From Stemphylium vesicarium (taxonomy: Eukaryota > Ascomycota > Dothideomycetes > Pleosporales > Pleosporaceae), in contig QXCR01000381.1 of NCBI GenBank assembly GCA_004380135.1, positions 1 through 11,663 on the forward strand: DNA of 11,663 bases, read 5' to 3'. Positions 1 to 7,884 of the stretch are shown here, piece by piece (position 1 is the stretch's first letter; the number at the start of each line of letters is the position of its first letter). The notes below the pieces were generated by a model. The model was not told where the DNA came from. It ran no database searches and saw only the letters and a program-made list of their open reading frames with translations. The translations under genes were made by a program, and so were the position numbers.

Positions 1-432
1 GTTCGAACGCGCTTGTCGTGCCAGACTCTCCACCAGCGTGGAAGTAGCCCTCTCCGACGAGCCTCCTTGCATCGCTTTTCCTAGTCACGTACACTACCAT
101 AGATCCGTACGCCTTAGGGATGTCTTTCTTGCTAAGCCATGCAATTTTGGCGACTGTCGTTCCATTCTCTTCTCCAAATGCTTCTGCTGCTCCCGCTCGG
201 ATCTCGTCCTTCTCGTCTAGCACTGCTGTTCTCTTGACGTTGTCGATCTTGACTGGGTAGAGCTCGTCGCGTAACACGCGCGAGCCTGCACCAATCTTCC
301 CCGCTGCCCTCTTGACTAGCTGGTACTCGTCTTCGTCTCTACACGCGATCCTGATCCGGCTCTGGGTCGCGTGGTCGACGGTAACCGCCCGGCATCGCCA
401 GTGCTCTAGGTTTTCCCCCGTGCGCATCTCTT
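1..432 (-). pseudogene. Tad1-like LINE ORF1 (gag-like) fragment
   Basis: On the minus strand one open frame runs from about 430 to 2 and off the left edge. It reads GENLEHWRCRAVTVDHATQS, then a charged region with RVLRDELYPVKIDNVKR, then AKIAWLSKKDIPKAYGSMVV, and ends in EGYFHAGGESG. This order (WRCRAVTV, LRDELYPVK, AWLSKKD, GYFHAGGESG) is what I know from the ORF1 protein of fungal Tad1-like non-LTR retrotransposons, upstream of the zinc-knuckle region. That protein binds element RNA. No start codon of its own is evident: the frame simply enters from the junction near 430-432, where homology to the downstream transposase begins. The zinc knuckles and the reverse transcriptase would lie left of the window. 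I read it as a 5'-truncated LINE, which is the usual form of such insertions. The family call is by memory of the motifs. Confidence 0.75.
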
Positions 433-1806
433 TTGTTTAGTAGGAGAAGATGGGACAAGGGGGAGGTTAGAACAGCTCTCCAAGATGGTGATAGGGAGTG
501 GATTACGGTCCTGGCATGTACTTGTGCCGATGGTACTGCGTTGCCGCCAGGCCTCATCTATCCAGCCAAGGGAAACACCGTACAATCAAGTTGGGTTGAG
601 AGTATAGAGCCAAAAAAGCACTCAGTCTACTTCACCACGTCCCCCTCTGGCTGGACGAACGATGACGTCGGCCTTGCTTGGCTTGAGCAAGTGTTTAATC
701 GCCATACCAAGGCAAAGGCACGGAGAAAGTATCGGCTATTAATAGTAGATGGCCATGGGTCACATCTGACGCTTGAGTTTATCAGGTACTGTGACGACAA
801 TCGGATCCTTTTGTGTATACTTCCTCCTCACTCAACTCAAACAACTCAACCACTAGATGTGGTCAACTTCAAGCCCTTATCCACGGCATACAAAAAGGAG
901 CTTGCTAGCTTCACAGATGATGGCCATGGGAAGGTCCCTGTGAAGAAGGGCGACTTCTTTAATCTATTCTGGTCTGCCTGGGTGTCTACGTTCACCAAAC
1001 AACTCATACTCAGGGGCTTCGAGGTGACTGGTATCTCACCCCTCAACCCCGACAAAATCCTCACAAAGTTCACCGACAACGACGCTGAGGCCTCAGATAC
1101 GTCATCATCCGCCTCATGCTACAGCGGAGAAGATTGGCTCAAAATCCAGTCACTCATCAAGTCAGCAGTGAGAGATGAGAGGGGCAGAGAGGCGAAGAAG
1201 CTGAGGCGGTCGCTCCACCACATCTCAGTGCAGAACACTGTACTCCACCATGACGTACAGGGGCTTAAAAGAGCGTTAGACGTCAAGAAGAAGCACAACA
1301 AGAAGTCTAAAAGGCTAGACCTCCAACAGCGGCAGGAATACCGCGGTGGTGCTGTGTTTTGGTCCCCTAGCAAGAGGCGTGAAGCTGACGTACGCTATGA
1401 GGTTTTCAAGCGCCTGGAGATGGAGGAAAAACTCAAGAAAATAGACAATAAGGAGCTTGCAGCTGCCAAGAAGCTAGTCAAGGAAAAGGAGAAGGAGGAA
1501 AAGCGTGTGGCGAGAGAGGTGGCTAAGGAGGTGCGTAAGAAGGCGAAGGCTGATGCAGCGATTCAGAAGGCTGAAAAGCAGGCTGAAAAACAACGCCAAA
1601 AGGAGGAGCGTGATGCTGCAAAAGCTACAAAACAACCCCAATTAGGCAAGAGAAAAGCTTCAGAAGCAAACCAGCCAAAAAAGCGTCAAAAACGTGGTCA
1701 TACTGGTGGTGTTGGTGATGGTCGTCCTCCATCGCCGCCTCCGGCTCCCTTAACCAAGACCACATCACGTGGCCGCAACGTCAAACTACCAGCAAAATTC
1801 AAGTAG
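433..1806 (+). pseudogene. Fot1/pogo-like DDE transposase, 5'-truncated (copy 1)
   Basis: A 457-codon open frame covers the C-terminal part of a Tc1/mariner superfamily (pogo/Fot1, DDE_1) transposase, the enzyme that cuts and joins its element's ends. It begins inside the catalytic domain at VFSRRRWDKGEV, equivalent to residue 172 of the second copy. The second catalytic Asp is D106 in LLIVDGHGSH and the third is D142 in QPLDVVNFKPLS, with 35 residues between (DD35D). The first Asp (NMDEKGF in the other copy) and both N-terminal helix-turn-helix domains are missing, so it cannot be active. Residues about 265-420 are Lys/Glu-rich and probably coiled coil, followed by a basic nuclear-localisation-like stretch (KRKASEANQPKKRQKR). 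The frame opens with TTG, not a real start, and is open upstream only to a stop at 382-384. The C-terminus appears complete (ends LPAKFK). No stops occur inside, so truncation is the only obvious lesion. Confidence 0.85.
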
Positions 1807-1917
1807 CACATCTTCTTCGCAAGCAATCAATTAGTATCACAATGCAAAATCTCGTGATAATAGCTGTTGTGGGTGGCTCAATAACCTCACTCAGTTTTGA
1901 CGCGTTTTGGTGTTGGC

Positions 1918-1952
1918 GTGCGCGCAATGCGCGGATTGCCGCAATGCGCCGA
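1918..1952 (+). repeat. Left inverted repeat of transposon copy 2
   Basis: This 35-bp sequence begins GTGCGCGCAATGCGCGGATT and is the reverse complement of 3999-4033 with one mismatch (ATGCGCC against ACGCGCC). It has the position expected of a terminal or subterminal transposase-binding repeat, 48 bp upstream of the transposase ATG. ATGCGC occurs twice inside it. Confidence 0.85.
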
Positions 1953-1999
1953 GACGTCTTATGCACCTATACTTCACAACACCATAGCTCAACGCCACA

Positions 2000-3880
2000 A
2001 TGACGCTGGAAGAAGCCTTTACCGAGTGTGATACTTATAAAGATGCAGAAGATATCCCTTCGACGCAGATATCAAAAAAGCATGGTGTTGTGCGCTCAAC
2101 GTTGACGCGAAGATACCGACGCGAGACGCAATCGCGTGAAGAGCAGGCAATTGCACAACAGAAACTCACCCCGCAACAAGAGGAGAAGCTTGTAAGGTAT
2201 ATAGAAGAGCTTACTGCTCGTCATGTACCCCCTACAAGAGAGATCATTGCAAATTTCGCGTCAGCAGTCGCCCAAGATCCAGTGAGCGAGAGCTGGGTTA
2301 CCTCCTTCATCAACAGGCACGCTATCCATCTCATCTCTCAATACTCAACGGGTATGGACGCCAACCGCCACAACGCTGATTCATACACTAAGTATGATTT
2401 ATACTTCAACCTGCTGCAGCGCAAGATCACCGAATATAAGATTGACAGCTGCCACACATACAATATGGACGAGAAGGGCTTTATGATTGGAGTCACCACT
2501 AGGACCAAACGCGTGTTCAGTAGGCGGATGTGGGAGAAAGGGGAGGTCAAAGCGTCACTTCAAGACAGCAATCGTGCCTGGATTACGCTGCTGGCCTGCG
2601 TGTGTGGTGATGGATCAGCTCTGCCGCCAGGTCTCCTCTACGAGTCTGCCAATAGCACCATCCAATCAAGCTGGGTAGAGGAAATACAGCCAGGGGTACA
2701 CTCTGTATTTGTTTCTTCATCTCCTACAGGCTGGACCAACAACAGCATAGGCCTTGCATAGCTTGAACAGGTGTTTGATCGCTTCACCAAGACCAAGGCG
2801 CGGAGAAAGTGGCGCCTCCTGATCCTTGACGGCCATGGATCCCACATAACGATGGACTTCATTAACTACTGTGATCGGAACAAGATACTCCTGGCTATCC
2901 TTCCTCCTCATTCAACCCACACGCTGCAGCCGCTTGATGTAGTGATGTTCAAACCTCTCTCAACTGCGTACTTAAAGGAGCTCACAACACACCTTCACAA
3001 TGGCCAGTGCCTATCTGTGATCAAGAAAAGCGACTTCTTCCACCTATTCTGGAAGGCCTGGACGAGCACGTTTACTCAGGGGTTGATACTTAAGTCTTTT
3101 GAGTCTACGGGTATAGCACCCCTCCAGCCCAACGTTATCCTTCACCGCTTTGCTGAGCCTTCTCCTCAGGCCTCTGATGGTAGCGAAAGCTCTTCTTCAA
3201 CCTATTCTGGCAAGGATTGGCTCAAAATAGAGACTCTGCTACGCAAAGTTGCCAAGGATCAGGGCAGTAAGGAGCTAAGGAAGATTAGCCGCTCACTACA
3301 CCATATCTTAATCCAAAATTAACTACTCAACAGTGAGATAGCAGGCCTTAAAGAGGTGCTTAAGACTTAGAAGAAGTATAAGAACAAGAGTAAAGCTCTT
3401 GACTTTCAGGAACCTAACAAACATCAAGGTAGAGCTCTATTCTATTCTCCTCATAGAGTAGATAAAGCACGCCAGTATGAGCAAGTAAAACAACAGGAAG
3501 AAGAAGCAGAAGAGGTTAGAAAAGCAGAGATGGCTGGACTTAGGCACGCCAACAAGCTATATAAGGAGCGAGTTGCTCAGGAGAAGCGTGAGCAGCGGGT
3601 GAGGGAGAAGGAAGAGCGTAACCAGGTCAAAGCCAAGAAGGCAGAAGAAGTAGCAGAACGCAAGGCTGAAAGAGAGCGTCGAAAACAAGCCCGCGACGCC
3701 CAAGAAGCTCTAAAATTGTCTCAAAGAGGCAATACGAAGACTTCAAAAGCTTCTGCAGTCAAGAAGAAGCCTGCGCGTCGTAGTGTGGGCGCGCGTAGTC
3801 ACCCAAAGCCTGCGACGTCTCCTGCACCACCTCGCACTCATACCACCCGCAGCGGCCGCACTGCAACTCTATTCAATTAG
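2000..3880 (+). pseudogene. Fot1/pogo-like DDE transposase, full length with three stops (copy 2)
   Basis: One reading frame of 627 codons runs from an ATG in good context (CACAATGAC) at 2000 to TAG at 3878-3880. It is broken by TAG at 2759-2761, TAA at 3320-3322 and TAG at 3368-3370, with no frameshift. Domains in order: a psq-like helix-turn-helix (about 1-45), a CENP-B-type helix-turn-helix (about 55-115, LTPQQEEKLVRYIEEL), the DDE catalytic core with D157 (NMDEKGF), D277 (LLILDGHGSH) and D313 (QPLDVVMFKPLS), spacing DD35D, then a Lys/Glu/Arg-rich coiled tail and a basic C-terminus. All three catalytic Asp are present, so the copy was lost through stops and not through domain loss. The first stop replaces a Trp that copy 1 keeps (GLAWLEQVF). 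Each stop can arise by a C-to-T change at CpA on one strand, which is RIP-like. Copies 1 and 2 are clearly diverged relatives, not a recent duplication. Confidence 0.9.
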
Positions 3881-3998
3881 TTTATGTAGAGAAAGTTTGT
3901 CGCATATACCTATAGGACGCCCTACTAAGATAGTATATAATAATAACTATTGTACGGAGCTCTACAGCCTCAATCTTGTAGGTGCGTGTTAGGGTGAT

Positions 3999-4033
3999 TC
4001 GGCGCGTTGCGGCAATCCGCGCATTGCGCGCAC
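3999..4033 (-). repeat. Right inverted repeat of transposon copy 2
   Basis: This is the inverted partner of 1918-1952, 34 of 35 bases matching. It lies 118 bp after the transposase stop at 3878-3880. The outer flank continues AGACACGGTATAG; the TATA there could hold a TA target site, but this is not provable from one copy. Confidence 0.85.
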
Positions 4034-4041
4034 AGACACGG

Positions 4042-5047
4042 TATAGATGTGCTAGCGCCATGCAAAGCTCCTGGCCTAACGCTACTTTACCTAGAAGATG
4101 CTCTAACCCGGAAAAGCTAGCGTTCCGGTTGAACTCTCTTCACTGTGCAATATCGGCGATTTCACCAGTTATAGGACGATAGTTCGCCGTGTTCGCGGTC
4201 TTCCGTGGCATACTTCGGGTCATCAAATCATTTCCGAGGCCGTTCGGCTGTTTGACCATATCGTACGTAAGACCCAACAAAACAGCGAAATCGGGACACT
4301 GTTTCCAGGCTTCTGCCATGTCTGTGCGCATGAAATCACTGTCACATGTGGCCTTTACCTCCAGTGTCCGCAAGTTGCCAGCCATTTCTTCCTTTCGCAA
4401 GGTGGACAAAGAACTTTCCTCAATCGATGTTCCGCGTCGTACCGTCACTGATGAGGACTCTTTGCACCCAGCACTCTAAACCGCATCTACATCATACCCT
4501 TACATATTACTCGTAACTGACAACTGTAGATACAATAGCGCAAGGCCTGAGTTATCCTTTCAGAGCACTAGGGTTGTACAGTACGCTACCTTGACACTTA
4601 CTTTTAGACTTAGCCTCCCTGTCGGTGCCGCAAAGGCATGTTCGCCGGTGCCGCCTATGTGTTGGTTCTCGTTATCGGCTTTTCGTCGCTACCTCTCATC
4701 TCGGCAATATGGATACCCTTGTAGGCCATTTAATGGTCGAGAAGCCTGCCGGCAGCTTCTCGGATAAACGCAGTACATATGTGGTTCCAAGATCGTTGCT
4801 CAATATGGTATCCACTCCAGTATGACAGGGCCTCCCTGGGCCCCAGATTAGGAATCCACTATCACCCACGCCAACGCTAAACGTTGCTAACCGCATCTCA
4901 TACAGCAGAGCGAATTGTATCGGGTCGTTGATGGGCGTCGTTTATGCGAGGTCGGAAAGCCGAGATTCCGACTATGGCAACGTAAAGAGCCAAATCAGAT
5001 TTGATCAGATCTTCCGTAATAAACATGGCCAATAGTAGGAGCTATCG
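4042..5047. other. Intergenic stretch, no recognisable gene
   Basis: About 1 kb with no element ends, long inverted repeat or recognisable protein. Two overlapping open frames lie on opposite strands at 4140-4448 (minus, 102 codons) and 4189-4479 (plus, 96 codons). The minus one has the more protein-like, hydrophilic composition, but I match neither to a family. Further frames at 4625-4825 and 4696-4896 also overlap each other antisense and look like chance. Confidence 0.5.
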
Positions 5048-5055
5048 TATATATC
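5048..5055 (+). promoter_or_regulatory. Candidate TATA-like box upstream of the SDR
   Basis: GTATATAT lies about 140 bp upstream of the SDR start codon, in an A/T-rich patch. Fungal TATA boxes are weakly constrained and the transcription start is unknown, so this is only a positional candidate. Confidence 0.25.
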
Positions 5056-5193
5056 AGAATATAGAGAGGTCGCCGTAAGTATAATTAGTAAACAGCGACG
5101 CTATAAGAGCGAAATCCTCCGTCTCTTTCACCCTTCTCCTTGATATCAATCGACTGCCTTGATTGGCATTTCTCTATCGACAGATTTTGCAAG

Positions 5194-6216
5194 ATGAGTT
5201 CTATGGCAACTACAGACGCCTCCTCGGTGCGCCCATCACGGCAGGACCTGGCAGGTAAAACCGCAGTCATCACGTAATACTCACCTAGCCACCATGTATA
5301 TAGAGATGGCCGCACAAAGCATCACAGGCAGATGACTACTCTTGAAGCACTTTTGCTGACGAGATTTTTTTCCGTTCAAACAGTGGTGCCAGTCGAGGTA
5401 TAGGCCGAGCAATTGCTTTCAACCTTGCTAGCCGCGGTGCCTTCATACTGGGCACTTGTTCATCGACGGGCTCATTGCATCGAATCGAGTCTCTCGGCAG
5501 CGAGATCACGGACATATACCGAGATTCCGGATACAACGCTCCAAAGGTGGTTGGGATCGCAGCCGACATCTGCTCCTTCGAGAGTCCTGCACTTATCGCC
5601 GAGGCTTTGCAGAATTTCTTCGGAGGCAAGCTGCATATTCTTGTTAATAACGCCGCCTACGACGAAACGCGACCTATTGGGTCTCTGGATGACGAGTACG
5701 TGCGCAAGATTTTGACCGGCAACACGCATTCCCTGGTGATGACGGTGGACGTGTTGTTTCGGAAGGGGTTTATTCAGCCGGACTCGAGGATCATCAACAT
5801 CTCGAGCGTGTCAGGCCGCAAGATTCCGTTCCCGTAAGTTTCTTTCAACGGCGGTCGTTCTGAAGTATCCTGACGTTCTTAACAGAGCAATGTACCTCGT
5901 GGGTGCGACGAAGGCGACCATGGAAGCCTTGACGCGTAGCTGGGCCACACTGCTAGGCAATAATCCTGTGACACTAGGCACAACCGTGAACGCGCTTCTA
6001 GTGGGTGCAACTGCCACGGATGCGCTTCTTAGAGAGGCGCCTGTAGAAATAAAACAACAAGTGAGGGAAGTCTTAAAGTCGAACAAGCCCGTGCTCGGGG
6101 CTATGGGAAGGGCCCAGGATGTGGCTGATGTTGCCGGCTTGCTTGCCAGCGAAGAAGCTCGTTGGGTGACGGGAAGTGTCATTTGTGCTAATGGTGGAGA
6201 TTTTCACATCATGTGA
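5194..6216 (+). CDS. Short-chain dehydrogenase/reductase (SDR), three exons
   Basis: Exons 5194-5273, 5384-5833 and 5886-6216 join to 861 nt, encoding 286 aa, a usual length for classical SDRs (NAD(P)H-dependent oxidoreductases, Rossmann fold, probably cytosolic). The cofactor motif TGASRGIG (27-34) is created by splicing across exon 1/2; reading through gives a stop at once. Other hallmarks are LVNNAA (113-118), an Asn in ILTGNTHSL, NISSVSG with Ser167/168, Lys186 in GATKATMEALTRSWA, and a C-terminal WVTGSVICANGG. Two things are odd. The Tyr of the YxxxK active site should be at 182 but is Val (MYLVGATK); the nearest Tyr is 180, six residues before the Lys. The usual PG after VNA is replaced by LLVGAT. 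It resembles fungal 3-oxoacyl-ACP-reductase-like SDRs, some of which sit in secondary-metabolite loci, but its substrate is unknown and its activity is doubtful. The first ATG is used; M4 is the alternative. Confidence 0.85.
5274..5383 (+). other. SDR intron 1
   Basis: A 110-bp GT-AG intron: donor GTAATA, branch-like GCTGAC at 5355-5360, a T-rich tract, acceptor AAACAG. It is needed because the unspliced frame hits TAA at the donor and because splicing restores TGASRGIG. Confidence 0.85.
5834..5885 (+). other. SDR intron 2
   Basis: A 52-bp GT-AG intron: donor GTAAGT (consensus), branch-like CCTGAC at 5869-5874, acceptor TTAACAG. Splicing joins PFP to AMYLVGATK in frame. A downstream AG at 5886-5887 would break the frame. 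Confidence 0.85.
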
Positions 6217-6333
6217 GTTGCGGTGTTACGCAGCGTTCATAAACCAAGTTAAGTCGCATACAATAGACTATACTTAACTAGTGCACGTCCACGCCTCCCC
6301 TCCGGCTCCTGAAGATCTTCGCAGAGAGCAAAG

Positions 6334-6624
6334 TAACCTCCCTCCCTATGCGGCGAACAACCTAGTGGGCCGATAACAACTAACAATAGTGCAAGGATGG
6401 CAGCTATTTCGACCCAACGTAACGTCCATCCCTCCGTGCCGGGACACCCTGTGTGCCGGGACCGGCCAATCAGATCGTTTAAATCACAGACTTCTGCCCA
6501 AAACCTGCAAGTTGATTGGCCGGTCCCGGCACACAGGGTGTCCCGGCACGGAGGGATGGACGTTAGCATCTCATTAGTTACTTTCGGCCCACCGGGTTGT
6601 TCCGCTACACAGAGAGGGAGGTTA
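6334..6624. mobile_element. Outer MITE, TA target site, about 52-bp degenerate arms
   Basis: The left arm 6334-6384 and right arm 6573-6624 are inverted repeats, about 80% matching with one 1-bp gap; nearly all differences are transitions. Both ends begin TAACCTCCCTC, so the element is flanked by TA, the target duplication of Tc1/mariner-type elements. It has no coding capacity. Without the inner element it would be about 147 bp, the same size as the other two members. The arms share GTGGGCCGA and the TCCCT start with them. Confidence 0.8.
6420..6565. mobile_element. Inner MITE with perfect 53-bp arms, nested in the outer MITE
   Basis: The left arm 6420-6472 and right arm 6513-6565 are exact reverse complements over 53 bp (TAACGTCCATCCCTCCGTGC...), with a 40-bp loop. 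TA at 6420-6421 and 6564-6565 is the target duplication. The body is non-coding and would fold into one long hairpin. Perfect arms, against the decayed arms of the host MITE around it, show this is the younger insertion. Confidence 0.92.
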
Positions 6625-7524
6625 ACGAGTTCATGTTGTCAAATAGTCTCGACGGTTGAGAGCGACATGTTGCCCAGCATCAGCAATGGGACGAACAGGT
6701 AGATGCCTGGAGCCTATTCCGCGGCTTTCCCACACCTAGTACCTTCCAGGTCTTCGAAACCACACGCTCACTGCCACGGGCTCAGTGCAACATCTTGCAC
6801 CTTGAATAGTTGGGACTTTAACCTCGGTGATGTGCGATAGGCCTTTGGCGATAGATGGTAGAGAACGGGGCGGAAGCCCGAGGCGCTGTCATCTTTCTGG
6901 TTAAACCGAGCGCAATCCATGGTCGATTTCTGCGTGTCGCGATCGCACTGCAACGTTGCGCGTTGGTAGGTTGGTCAAGCGCAATCTTCTACACATACAA
7001 CACGGCTAACTGTCGGCGCTGGCGTATAAGGACTACGGACATCGGCCTGCGAGTGTCAAGGAACCAGGCGGCAGATCCACTCCTCTGCGCCATCTTTTGC
7101 TCGTTGCTAGAATTTTCTTGGTGGGCCGAATGTGAGCGGCCACGTGACTATGGCGCGGTAGGAGCGAGGAGTGGGCTTTGTGTTGGGCCGCACCATCTTG
7201 TGAAATGCTTACAACTGCATCACAGTAGTCTTAACCCACAGCTGCTTGTAGCAGATTTGTCAGTCCTTGTTTGCAACACAGTGTATACGAAAGGTGGATG
7301 GAGCAGGTGCGGCTGTGCTTGCCCTGTCATTGCGTTTTGCTCTATTCTCCTACACCAGATCGACTATCTTACAGGACGAGGCTTACCACCCACATGAACT
7401 ACGACACAAAAATTCACCTGAAAAAGAGCTCGGGATATACTGGTTTGGATACGATATCTCAATAGGCTTGCTTCGAGACGAACGACATAGACAACAATTG
7501 CCACAAAACTCTTCAGGTAAGATG
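6625..7524. other. Stretch between MITEs, no supported gene
   Basis: About 0.9 kb. The longest open frame (6855-7397, plus, 180 codons from ATG) has a Cys/Trp/Arg-rich, irregular composition and no motif I recognise. It overlaps other long frames at 7267-7671 that run into the next MITE. I treat it as non-coding. A stretch at 7119-7147 (GGTGGGCCGAATGTG, then GCGGCCA) faintly resembles one arm of the local MITE family. Confidence 0.4.
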
Positions 7525-7670
7525 CAACGTCCGTCCCTGTACAGCGAGAAACCCGGTGGGCCGAGAACGGCCAATGAAACACAACGCTGTGCTGTGAAAC
7601 CTGCTATTCTTGCATTCTCGTTGGTTATTCTCGGCCCACCGGGTTTCTCGCTGTACAGGGACGGACGTTA
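7525..7670. mobile_element. Third MITE of the TA family, 146 bp
   Basis: The arms 7526-7567 and 7628-7669 are exact reverse complements over 42 bp (AACGTCCGTCCCTGTACAGC...). They continue inward for about 12 bp with only transition differences. The right flank is TA at 7669-7670; the left equivalent is CA at 7525-7526, probably a mutated TA. Total length with the target site is 146 bp, identical to the inner MITE. Arm motifs ACGTCCNTCCCT, GTGGGCCGA and ACGGCCAAT are shared with the other two members at the same offsets. Non-coding. Confidence 0.9.
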
Positions 7671-7884
7671 ACTTACTGCATCAATTGGATTTTTAGGCCC
7701 AGAAGATTCTAAAGCCATAAGCGCAGCCTCTAGCACTTGCATTAGCAGCGACAGGATGTACTAAGTGTTCCAAGAGGCTAGGCGTTTCCACATTCTGCGT
7801 GAGTCTAGACGGTATATTGACCAATCTGTGTAGGTACAAAATCATATATTGTCTTCATGCGCCCCATCTACAATCTAGGGCTGA

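Larger units (their letters stand above)
1911..4041 (+). mobile_element. Fot1/pogo-like DNA transposon (copy 2), decayed
   Basis: A DNA transposon is recognised from a transposase pseudogene flanked by matching inverted repeats (1918-1952 and 3999-4033). The order is inverted repeat, short leader, transposase, about 120 bp of trailer, inverted repeat. Outside the repeats the two flanks share little: left GGTGTTGGC against right, reverse-complemented, CCGTGTCT. The outermost ends are therefore uncertain by several bases, and I do not see a clean TA target duplication, which this superfamily normally leaves. It lies in the same orientation as copy 1, about 110 bp downstream of that copy's stop codon. 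Confidence 0.7.

Noticed and set aside
38..557. Open frames at 38-220 (plus) and 339-557 (minus)
   Set aside because: They are in other registers than the LINE ORF1 frame and the transposase frame, and have no recognisable composition.
4140..4479. Opposed 102- and 96-codon frames
   Set aside because: They overlap antisense, neither resembles a known family, and no splice or neighbour context favours one. Not called as a gene.
4938..4949. AflR-like binding site upstream of the SDR
   Set aside because: The spacing is TCG-N6-CGA, not the N5 expected, and one imperfect site in this length is uninformative.
5811..6182. 123-codon minus-strand frame
   Set aside because: Antisense shadow of SDR exon 3, whose frame carries clear family motifs.
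6249..6702. Three overlapping frames of 62-106 codons
   Set aside because: They are produced by the perfect inverted arms of the nested MITE and repeat the same peptide on both strands.
7119..7147. Single-arm fragment resembling the TA-type MITE (GGTGGGCCGA then GCGGCCA)
   Set aside because: Only about 17 matching bases, no opposite arm and no TA end; could be chance.
6855..7397. 180-codon plus frame
   Set aside because: Longest unexplained frame, but irregular composition, no motif, no intron logic, and it overlaps further frames running into a MITE.
6334..7670. TA-type MITEs as derivatives of the pogo-like element at 1911-4041
   Set aside because: The termini do not match (TAACGTCC against GTGCGCGCAATG), so they need another transposase.
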